Assembly: GCA_902782715.1 (NCBI GenBank)
Contig: CACZOG010000164.1
Span: forward strand, 1-5,462
DNA: 5,462 bases
Reading direction: 5' to 3'
Origin: an uncultured Lachnospiraceae bacterium
GTDB taxonomy: Bacteria; Bacillota; Clostridia; Lachnospirales; Lachnospiraceae
The position numbers and the translations under genes were made by a program. Below the pieces are notes generated by a model, which had not been told where the DNA came from, did no database searches, and saw nothing but the letters and a program-made list of their open reading frames with translations. Positions 1 through 5,462 of the stretch are shown here, one piece after another; position 1 is the first letter of the stretch, and each line of letters opens with the position of its first letter.

Positions 1-1206
1 AAGATAAAAGAGATCTGTGACAAATACGGATTTGACATTAACCCCGATCAGAAAGTATATGACATGTCTGTTTCCCAGAAGCAGACCGTGGAAATAGTCA
101 AGGTGCTTTACAGGGGGGCGAACATACTTATTCTCGACGAGCCCACCGCGGTCTTGACACCGCAGGAAGCCGATAAACTCTTCAACGTCATGCGCAATAT
201 GAAAAACGACGGCAAGGCCATCGTTATCATCACGCATAAGATGCATGAGGTTGAATCCATTTCCGACAGAGTTGCCGTTTTAAGAAAAGGCGAATATGTC
301 GGAAGTTTGATGACAAAGGATACAAATGCGGCCGAGATGACCAACATGATGGTCGGAAGAACGGTTTCGCTTAATATAAGACGTCCCAAACCCGTTGATC
401 CGAAACCCAGAATAAAGGTTGAAGGACTTACGGTAAAAAACATTGAGGGCATTGTAAAATTAAAAGATGTTTCCTTTACCGCATACAGCGGAGAGATACT
501 CGGTATAGCGGGTATTTCGGGATGCGGTCAGAAGGAACTGCTTGAAGCCATTGCGGGATTGCAGCCTGCAGAGAGCGGAAGCATTAAATACATTAAGGAT
601 GATGAGACTGACGAGGAGCTTTTGGGAAACGATCCGAGAAGGATCGAAGAACTCGGCGTGGCTCTTTCGTTCGTTCCCGAAGACAGACTCGGCATGGGTC
701 TTGTCGGAAACATGGACCTTGCGGACAATATGATGTTAAGGTCGTTCAGAAACGGAAAGAGTGTGTTTACCGACAGAAAGTCGCCTCATAATCTGGCAGA
801 GAAAGTTGTTGACGATCTTGAGGTCGTAACTCCCGGGATCGAGACTCCGGTAAGAAGACTCTCAGGCGGAAACGTACAGAAGATCCTTGTCGGAAGAGAG
901 ATCGCCCATGCGCCTACGGTACTTCTTACGGCATATGCTGTCAGAGGACTTGATATCAATTCGTCATACACGATCTACGATCTGATAAATGAACAGAAAG
1001 AAAAAGGCGTTGCGGTAATTTTCGTAGGTGAAGATCTGGACGTTCTTCTGGAGATTTCCGATAAGATACTTGTTCTCTGTTCGGGAGAGGTAAGCGGAAT
1101 AGTCGAAGCCGAGAAGACAGATAAGAACACCGTCGGAATGATGATGACTAAAATAATCAGAGATAATTCTCAGACAGCAAACGGAGACGATAATGAAGAA
1201 AAGTAA
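1..1206 (+). CDS. Nucleoside-type ABC importer, tandem-domain ATP-binding protein (5' partial)
   Basis: This is the cytoplasmic ATPase of an ABC importer of the nucleoside/simple-sugar class (NupO/YufO-like), which powers the two permeases encoded next. The reading frame is open from base 1, so the gene starts upstream. The visible 401 residues lack roughly the first 100 of a family length near 510, including the first Walker A and Q-loop. In order I see a weak signature of the first domain (MSVSQKQ, residues 22-28), Walker B ILILDEPT (42-49), H-loop His79, a degenerate second Walker A (GISGCGQKE, 171-179), the family motif VPEDRLGMGL (225-234), an intact second signature LSGGNVQK (287-294), and an altered second Walker B (LLTAYAVRGLD, 308-318). 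The second H-loop position is VGED rather than a histidine. Family and role are well supported. Nucleoside as substrate is inferred from family resemblance; a simple sugar remains possible. The ATG at base 64 is internal, inside the signature region, and is not the start. Confidence 0.93.
   Translation, partial: KIKEICDKYGFDINPDQKVYDMSVSQKQTVEIVKVLYRGANILILDEPTAVLTPQEADKLFNVMRNMKNDGKAIVIITHKMHEVESISDRVAVLRKGEYVGSLMTKDTNAAEMTNMMVGRTVSLNIRRPKPVDPKPRIKVEGLTVKNIEGIVKLKDVSFTAYSGEILGIAGISGCGQKELLEAIAGLQPAESGSIKYIKDDETDEELLGNDPRRIEELGVALSFVPEDRLGMGLVGNMDLADNMMLRSFRNGKSVFTDRKSPHNLAEKVVDDLEVVTPGIETPVRRLSGGNVQKILVGREIAHAPTVLLTAYAVRGLDINSSYTIYDLINEQKEKGVAVIFVGEDLDVLLEISDKILVLCSGEVSGIVEAEKTDKNTVGMMMTKIIRDNSQTANGDDNEEK
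1183..1186 (+). promoter_or_regulatory. Ribosome binding site of the first permease, inside the ATPase gene
   Basis: GGAG lies six bases before the ATG at 1193, within the last codons of the ATPase gene. It supports the 1193 start and means the permease is translated from the same mRNA, probably coupled to termination of the ATPase at 1206. Confidence 0.75.
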
Positions 1207-2293
1207 AGCGGAACCGCTGTTTCACATTGTAAAAAGAGATGTTCTTCCGTGGTACAAATCATGGGGCATAAGGCTTGCCGCAATAGCAGCAGCTTTGATC
1301 GTGTGCGCGATCGTTACCACGATAACCACGGGATTAAATCCGATAAAAGTATATATTTCATTTATTCAGGGAGCTTTCGGCTCGGGAAGAAAAGTATGGA
1401 TCACATTTCAGAACATGTCTGTTCTTCTGATCATCTCCCTTGCACTTACTCCTGCTTTTAAGATGCGATTCTGGAATATCGGCGGAGAAGGTCAGGTACT
1501 TGTCGGCGCGCTTGCGACCGCTGCCTGCATGATCGTTCTCGGAGATAAGATCCCGAATATTCTCTTAATCCTTATAATGACCGTAAGTGCTCTTGCGGCA
1601 GGTGCGATATGGGGACTTATTCCCGCCATCTTTAAAGCCAAATGGAATACCAACGAAACTCTTTCGACTCTGATGATGAACTACATAGCTACGCAGCTGG
1701 TTGCGTTTTTCACGATCGTGTGGGAAGTTCCCAAGGGTTCGTTTACGGTAGGGATCATCAATCAGAATACAAATGCCGGATGGCTTCCCCAGCTTTTCGG
1801 ATCGAAATATCTTCTTCCGATAGTTGTTGCAGCGATCGTTACGGCGGCAATGTATGTATATCTTAAATACAGTAAACACGGCTATGAGATAGCGGTAGTC
1901 GGAGAGAGTGAGAAGACCGCGAAATATGTCGGAATGAAGACAGGCAAGATCATCATAAGGACCATGATCTTATCGGGTGCTCTCTGCGGACTTGCGGGAC
2001 TTATTCTGGTAGGCGGGATCAACCATACCATTACAACTACGATAAACTCCGGTCAGGGATTTACCGCCGTAATGGTTTCATGGCTTGCCAAGTTTAATCC
2101 GATAACAATGATCTTTACAAGCTTCCTGATCATTTTCCTTGAAAGAGGTGCGGGAGAGATCTCCACGAATTTCGGTCTTAACCAGTCATTCGCGGACATC
2201 CTTACGGGAATCATCCTTTTCTTCATAATCGGATGCGAGTTCTTTATCTCATACAGGATAGTGGGAAGAAAGAAATCGGGAAACGCTAAGTAA
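1193..2293 (+). CDS. ABC nucleoside-type importer, permease subunit 1 (BPD_transp_2 family)
   Basis: A 366-residue integral membrane subunit of the importer, resembling NupP/YufP, forming half of the translocation channel. The N-terminal 25 residues are basic and cytoplasmic, followed by about eight to ten hydrophobic segments, clearest near residues 26-46, 74-89, 98-116, 121-145, 207-224, 255-275, 290-315 and 335-355. Family motifs are visible: FWNIGGEGQVLVGA (93-106, the FNIGxEGQ motif), TNETLSTLMMNYIA (153-166), the cytoplasmic IAVVGESEKTAKYVGM (233-248, the coupling loop that contacts the ATPase in this family), and SGALCGLAGL (261-270). The start is set by GGAG six bases upstream and a clean N-terminus. 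It overlaps the end of the ATPase gene by 14 bases in another frame. Length is normal for the family. Subunit identity is firm; the transported substrate is inferred from the family. Confidence 0.93.
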   Translation: MKKSKAEPLFHIVKRDVLPWYKSWGIRLAAIAAALIVCAIVTTITTGLNPIKVYISFIQGAFGSGRKVWITFQNMSVLLIISLALTPAFKMRFWNIGGEGQVLVGALATAACMIVLGDKIPNILLILIMTVSALAAGAIWGLIPAIFKAKWNTNETLSTLMMNYIATQLVAFFTIVWEVPKGSFTVGIINQNTNAGWLPQLFGSKYLLPIVVAAIVTAAMYVYLKYSKHGYEIAVVGESEKTAKYVGMKTGKIIIRTMILSGALCGLAGLILVGGINHTITTTINSGQGFTAVMVSWLAKFNPITMIFTSFLIIFLERGAGEISTNFGLNQSFADILTGIILFFIIGCEFFISYRIVGRKKSGNAK

Positions 2294-2296
2294 TCA

Positions 2297-2303
2297 AGAG
2301 GAG
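2297..2303 (+). promoter_or_regulatory. Ribosome binding site of the second permease
   Basis: AGAGGAG sits eight bases before the ATG at 2312 and four bases after the stop of the first permease. It decides between two close ATGs: the one at 2307 is only three bases away and, in its frame, meets TAG after six codons, so 2312 is the start. Confidence 0.8.
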
Positions 2304-2311
2304 AATATGAT

Positions 2312-3307
2312 ATGTTTGATATCGTAGCCTTTATACCCAGAGCCATCGGACAGAGCGTACCTTTGCTCTTAGGCTGCTCGGGAGAAATATTAACTGAAAA
2401 ATCAGGCAACTTAAACCTCGGAATCCCGGGTGTAATGTATGTCGGCGGTATAAGCGGAGTTATAGGTTCGTTCTTTTATGAGCAGAAATGCGCAGGCGGT
2501 AATATGAATCCTTTCCTTGCGATCATGATCCCTTTGCTCTGTTCACTTTTAGGATCCCTTCTCATGGGACTCATATACTGCTTTTTGACTGTAACCTTAA
2601 GAGCCAATCAGAATGTTACCGGTCTTGCGATGACAACGTTCGGTGTCGGTATCGGTAACTTTTTCGGCGGTTCTCTTATCAAGCTTTCGGGAGCGGATGT
2701 TCCTTCGATAGCTCTTTCGAGAACGAGTGCTTTCTTTGCAAGATCGCTTCCGTTTGCGACTAACCTCGGATGGTTCGGAAAGATATTCTTAAACTACGGA
2801 TTCCTCTGTTATCTTGCTTTTATCATTGCGATCATATCCGCATTGATCATTTTTAAAACAAGAGTGGGACTTCATTTAAGAGCAGTCGGAGAAAGCCCTT
2901 CAACGGCGGATTCCGCAGGTATCAACGTAACGAAATACAAATACATTGCGACATGTGTCGGATGTATGATAGCCGGATTGGGCGGACTTTATTATGTTAT
3001 GGATTATGCATCGGGAGTATGGTCGAACGATGCGTTCGGAGACAGAGGATGGCTTGCGATAGCGCTGGTTATTTTCTCAATCTGGAATCCGCTTATCGGT
3101 ATATTTGCATCGATCCTTTTCGGTGGTCTGTACATCGTATACCTTTATATCCCTACGGGAATGGATTACATGGAGTTCAAGGAACTCTACAAGATGATCC
3201 CTTATGTTGTAACGCTTTTCGTTCTGGTGCTTACAAGCATGAGAAACAAGAAGGAAACACAGCCGCCCGCAAGCCTCGGCCTCTCTTACTTCAGAGAAGA
3301 AAGATGA
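2312..3307 (+). CDS. ABC nucleoside-type importer, permease subunit 2 (BPD_transp_2 family)
   Basis: A 331-residue integral membrane protein, the second and non-identical channel subunit (NupQ/YufQ-like). Motifs in order: GEILTEKSGNLNLGIPGVMY (24-43, matching the family's ExSGxxNLGxEG region), LRANQNVTGLAMTTFGVG (96-113), the cytoplasmic coupling loop LHLRAVGESPSTADSAGI (187-204), GLGGLYY (222-228), and GDRGWLAIALVIFSIWNPL (243-261, the family GxGxIALA...W.P region). Hydrophobic segments cover about residues 12-22, 36-55, 67-95, 103-120, 161-182, 210-229, 246-275 and 295-308. The C-terminus is a short polar tail. The gene follows the first permease by 18 bases with its own strong ribosome binding site, so it is the last gene of the importer operon visible here. 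Its TGA directly abuts the stop codon of the opposing oxidoreductase gene. Length and motif order are normal; the substrate is inferred. Confidence 0.93.
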   Translation: MFDIVAFIPRAIGQSVPLLLGCSGEILTEKSGNLNLGIPGVMYVGGISGVIGSFFYEQKCAGGNMNPFLAIMIPLLCSLLGSLLMGLIYCFLTVTLRANQNVTGLAMTTFGVGIGNFFGGSLIKLSGADVPSIALSRTSAFFARSLPFATNLGWFGKIFLNYGFLCYLAFIIAIISALIIFKTRVGLHLRAVGESPSTADSAGINVTKYKYIATCVGCMIAGLGGLYYVMDYASGVWSNDAFGDRGWLAIALVIFSIWNPLIGIFASILFGGLYIVYLYIPTGMDYMEFKELYKMIPYVVTLFVLVLTSMRNKKETQPPASLGLSYFREER

Positions 3308-3310
3308 TCA
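3305..3310. other. Abutting convergent stop codons (TGATCA)
   Basis: The plus-strand TGA (3305-3307) ends the second permease and the minus-strand TGA (3310-3308) ends the oxidoreductase. They lie back to back in one palindromic hexamer, with no intergenic bases. Any transcription termination for either operon must therefore act inside the opposing gene. Confidence 0.95.
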
Positions 3311-4279
3311 ATATCCGATCTTTATAAGAACTTCGTCAATAAGCTTCGCATTATAGAGTGAGAATTCCTCTGTAATGTGGGGCTTTTCATTTTGCATGAT
3401 GCATCTGTTCAACTGCTCTATCTCGAGCGAGTAATTCTGAGGAACAGATATTTTTCTTACGATCTTTTCACCTTCGGAGATCACAGTGTATTCAACTTCA
3501 CCCTCTTGATTATATTCGACATCGGATTTGATTATTCCTTTGGTTCCGTGAATATAAAGTCTGTCGAATCTCGAGTTGGATCCTATGCCTAAATTCATGC
3601 CGACATTAAATGAAGCTTTTGCTCCGTTTTCGAAATCTATTACGGCGGCAGTTAAAACATCCACGCCTTCATCAGAAAAATCTGCAACGGCTTTTACGTT
3701 GGTGTATTTTGAATTCATGCATGAGAGTATCATCGTCGTGCAGTAACAGCCGAGATCATACATTGCTCCTCCGCCGAATTCCTTGTGAAGACGGAAATCT
3801 TCGATGTAGCCCTGTGTCAGAAAAGCAGATTCGATATAATCGATCTCTCCGATAAGTCCATCCTTGATGTCCGATAAAAGGGACAGCACGTAAGGGGAGT
3901 GAAGATATGCATATGCTTCCATAAGGATCTTTCCGTTTTCTTTTGCACATGCAAACATTTCCTCAACTTCTCTTGCATTCATTGCGAGAGGCTTCTCGCA
4001 AAGTACATGTTTTCCTGCCTTTAATGCTTTTTTGACCCATTCGCAGTGAATGTGGTTCGGAAGCGGGATATATACCGCCTGTACTTCGGGATCTGCAAGA
4101 AGTGCATCATATCCGACATACATTTTCTCAAACCCGAATTTTTCCTTAAAGGCTTTTGCCTTTTCTTCGCTTCTTCCGGCGATGGCATAAAGCTCGCAGT
4201 TTTCAGACAGCTTCATTCCGGGAATCGTGCAGCCGTCTGCGATTCCGGCAGTTCCTAAAACGCCCCATTTGATACCCAT
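3308..4279 (-). CDS. Gfo/Idh/MocA family NAD(P)-dependent oxidoreductase
   Basis: A 323-residue cytoplasmic dehydrogenase of the glucose-fructose oxidoreductase/inositol dehydrogenase/MocA family, which oxidises or reduces a sugar-like hydroxyl/keto group with NAD(P). The N-terminal Rossmann fold (about 1-120) opens with GVLGTAGIA (6-14) for the dinucleotide. VYIPLPNHIH (69-78) and CEKPLAM (94-100) follow; Lys96 of EKP is the usual catalytic lysine. The C-terminal half carries GGGAMYDLGCY (169-179), where Asp175 and Tyr179 occupy the place of the active-site Asp and Tyr of the dimeric dihydrodiol dehydrogenase / D-xylose 1-dehydrogenase-like branch, the branch it most resembles. The start at 4279 is chosen because GGGAGG lies six bases upstream and the Rossmann motif begins at once; an in-frame ATG at 4402 would add 41 residues that lie inside the upstream membrane-protein gene. 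Family is secure; the substrate cannot be named. It follows the membrane protein by 13 bases as a coupled second gene. Confidence 0.92.
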   Translation of the reverse strand: MGIKWGVLGTAGIADGCTIPGMKLSENCELYAIAGRSEEKAKAFKEKFGFEKMYVGYDALLADPEVQAVYIPLPNHIHCEWVKKALKAGKHVLCEKPLAMNAREVEEMFACAKENGKILMEAYAYLHSPYVLSLLSDIKDGLIGEIDYIESAFLTQGYIEDFRLHKEFGGGAMYDLGCYCTTMILSCMNSKYTNVKAVADFSDEGVDVLTAAVIDFENGAKASFNVGMNLGIGSNSRFDRLYIHGTKGIIKSDVEYNQEGEVEYTVISEGEKIVRKISVPQNYSLEIEQLNRCIMQNEKPHITEEFSLYNAKLIDEVLIKIGY

Positions 4280-4285
4280 AAAAAA

Positions 4286-4294
4286 CCCTCCCTT
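4286..4294 (-). promoter_or_regulatory. Ribosome binding site of the oxidoreductase, overlapping the upstream stop codon
   Basis: On the minus strand AAGGGAGGG precedes the ATG at 4279 by six bases. Its first two bases are part of the TAA (4295-4293) that ends the membrane-protein gene, which suggests translational coupling. It decides the start at 4279 over the in-frame ATG at 4402. Confidence 0.8.
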
Positions 4295-5462
4295 ATTGTG
4301 TAAATGTTTGGATAAAAGCCTCAAGATTGGCATTGTCCGCGAGTTCAAAGTTCGATGGAATATATACGAGTGCAAAACAATAAGCTGATGCCGATAAAAC
4401 AAGCAGTGTCAGTCCTATGATGAGTGTCATTCTTATTGTTTTGGATATTTTTTCTTCTCCGAGAATAAAATCAAAACCCAGACCGTCGAAAACGACTAAA
4501 GCGGGAATGATCGGGAAGACATATCTGCCCTGAGGTTCGTAATCCGTTCCCCAGGAGTAGAAAAGAAACAGGAAACATACGCATGATAAAGCGGCAACAA
4601 GAAGCAGCAGCAAATATGGCGGAAGCTCTTTCTTACCCTCTTCTTCGGTTTCTTTTTTAATAAGTCTTTTTATCACGCATCCGACAAATCCGACGGTTCC
4701 TATTAAGAAAACATAGCGGAAAACCTTGTATATGACCTCGGGTGCGAGGATGTCGGTATAACCGAAAGCCGCAATGAAACTTCTCTCGGTTGAAAAGATA
4801 AAATCTTTATCGTTTAAAAGGGAGATGATCGGAAGTCCTCTGTTCTTAAGTGTATTTCTGAGTGAGGGTTTAAGAGTATCAACGGCATACATCTCACTTG
4901 ATGCTTCAAGAGATTTAAGACCGAAGATATCGGTTTTGTAAAGGACGATATTTCTTATGACAAAGAAGCCGGTAAAAAGTATCACGATGCCAATAGCGAT
5001 CGAGGTATATATAAGGATCTTCTTTCTGTCTTCTTTTCTTGTGATGATAACGATCAGAAGATACACAAGAGAAAACAGTATCCAGCCGTATGAATTGTAG
5101 TATGAAAGAGCAACCGTTATGATCCCGACGGCAAGCAGTACAAAAGGTTTGATATCCGTTTCTTTCCCGGCGATAAGTATCCACGAATATACGATAAGCA
5201 TTGCGCCTGCCACAGCGAAAATGTCGTTGTTGACGTAGCTTGAAAGAAAAGCGAGCTGCGGAAGTGATGCGAGCAAAAGACAGACGAACCATTTGACGAA
5301 TTCGTCTTTTAGGATAAGATCTAAGATTTTAAAAGCGAGGAACACAACCGTTGTTCCCGCGATAACACTCGGAAATCTCGCAGCGATAAGCAGAGCTTCC
5401 GGGGACGAAGAAAAGACTGAAACCATCTTCATGCAGAAGGAAGATAAAAGCCCGGGAAGCCA
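4293..5462 (-). CDS. DUF2142-like (GT-C-type) multi-pass membrane protein, 5' partial
   Basis: The frame is open to the right edge, so the gene begins outside the window; the ATG at 5432 is internal because hydrophobic coding sequence (WLPGLLSSFC) continues before it. The 389 visible residues form about ten hydrophobic segments, near 31-50, 55-74, 81-98, 105-120, 126-140, 150-168, 243-265, 281-301, 315-334 and 342-366. Between residues 170 and 242 is a longer polar loop, probably extracytoplasmic. Landmarks that resemble DUF2142 membrane proteins are RFPSVIAGT (29-37), SSYVNND (74-80), a RNIVLYKTDIFGL segment (170-182), RSFIAAFGYTDI (227-238) and YEPQGRYVFPIIPAL (308-322). This family is related in layout to GT-C glycosyltransferases using lipid-linked sugars and is often seen near surface-polysaccharide genes, but its reaction is not established. 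The catalytic acidic loop expected of GT-C enzymes would lie in the missing N-terminus. A PMT/ArnT-type transferase is the main alternative. It is coupled to the downstream oxidoreductase. Confidence 0.72.
   Translation of the reverse strand, partial: WLPGLLSSFCMKMVSVFSSSPEALLIAARFPSVIAGTTVVFLAFKILDLILKDEFVKWFVCLLLASLPQLAFLSSYVNNDIFAVAGAMLIVYSWILIAGKETDIKPFVLLAVGIITVALSYYNSYGWILFSLVYLLIVIITRKEDRKKILIYTSIAIGIVILFTGFFVIRNIVLYKTDIFGLKSLEASSEMYAVDTLKPSLRNTLKNRGLPIISLLNDKDFIFSTERSFIAAFGYTDILAPEVIYKVFRYVFLIGTVGFVGCVIKRLIKKETEEEGKKELPPYLLLLLVAALSCVCFLFLFYSWGTDYEPQGRYVFPIIPALVVFDGLGFDFILGEEKISKTIRMTLIIGLTLLVLSASAYCFALVYIPSNFELADNANLEAFIQTFTQ

Noticed and set aside
922..954. The odd LLTAYAVRGLD stretch read as a frameshift or decay of the ATPase.
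   Set aside because: The frame is continuous, the flanking LSGGN signature and downstream C-terminal domain are well preserved, and loss of Walker B acidic residues in the second half is normal for this importer class; it is a substitution rather than damage.
1565..1879. 104-codon open frame antisense to the first permease.
   Set aside because: It lies wholly opposite a gene with clear family motifs, has a basic low-information composition without recognisable domains, and looks like a codon-bias shadow.
2307..2327. ATG at 2307 as a start or leader peptide before the second permease.
   Set aside because: It is only three bases from the ribosome binding site and its frame stops after six codons; the ATG at 2312 is correctly spaced and opens the full permease.
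3280..3299. Imperfect inverted repeat CCTCTCT / AGAGAAG around a six-base loop, just past the oxidoreductase stop on the minus strand, as a possible terminator.
   Set aside because: The stem is only seven pairs with one wobble (minus-strand reading) or one mismatch (plus-strand reading), it is not GC-rich, and no T-run follows on either strand. It also lies in permease coding sequence.
4280..4402. N-terminal extension of the oxidoreductase from an in-frame ATG at 4402.
   Set aside because: The extra 41 residues overlap the membrane-protein gene, do not resemble the family, and precede a very strong ribosome binding site placed exactly for the ATG at 4279, directly before the Rossmann motif.
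4915..5292. 125-codon open frame in another minus-strand frame of the membrane-protein gene.
   Set aside because: Its product is rich in Arg, His and Tyr as expected of a frame-shifted reading of membrane-protein codons; the hydrophobic DUF2142-like frame is clearly the real one.

Overview
The window is almost fully coding: five genes on two converging transcription units, with no gap longer than about 20 bases. GC is moderate. The genes are tightly packed with strong AGGAG-type ribosome binding sites, and the transporter proteins have Firmicutes-type sequences. Together these suggest a Clostridia genome, most likely Lachnospiraceae. That assignment is my inference from protein style; there is no marker gene here.

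Left part, plus strand (1-3307): three genes of an ABC importer of the nucleoside (BmpA/PnrA-dependent, NupNOPQ/YufNOPQ-like) class. The first is a tandem-domain ATPase that has lost its N-terminus at the window edge. It is followed by two different membrane permeases. The ATPase and first permease overlap by 14 bases, and the two permeases are 18 bases apart, so all three should be made from one mRNA. The lipoprotein substrate-binding protein expected for this system is not in the window and probably lies upstream. The ATPase is strongly asymmetric: the first nucleotide-binding half keeps its Walker B and H-loop but has a poor signature motif, while the second half has an intact LSGGN signature but degenerate Walker A, Walker B and H-loop positions.

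Right part, minus strand (5462-3308): a multi-pass membrane protein resembling the DUF2142 / GT-C-like family (its N-terminus is beyond the right edge) is followed after 13 bases by a Gfo/Idh/MocA-family NAD(P)-dependent oxidoreductase. The stop codon of the first gene overlaps the ribosome binding site of the second, so they look translationally coupled. The pairing hints at sugar or surface-glycan metabolism, but no substrate can be named.

The two units meet with no space between them: the TGA of the last permease and the TGA of the oxidoreductase abut in a TGATCA palindrome, and no intrinsic terminator is visible there. I see no RNA genes, mobile elements, CRISPR arrays, riboswitches or long repeats. 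Overall this looks like an ordinary chromosomal region; I did not find a convincing new system.
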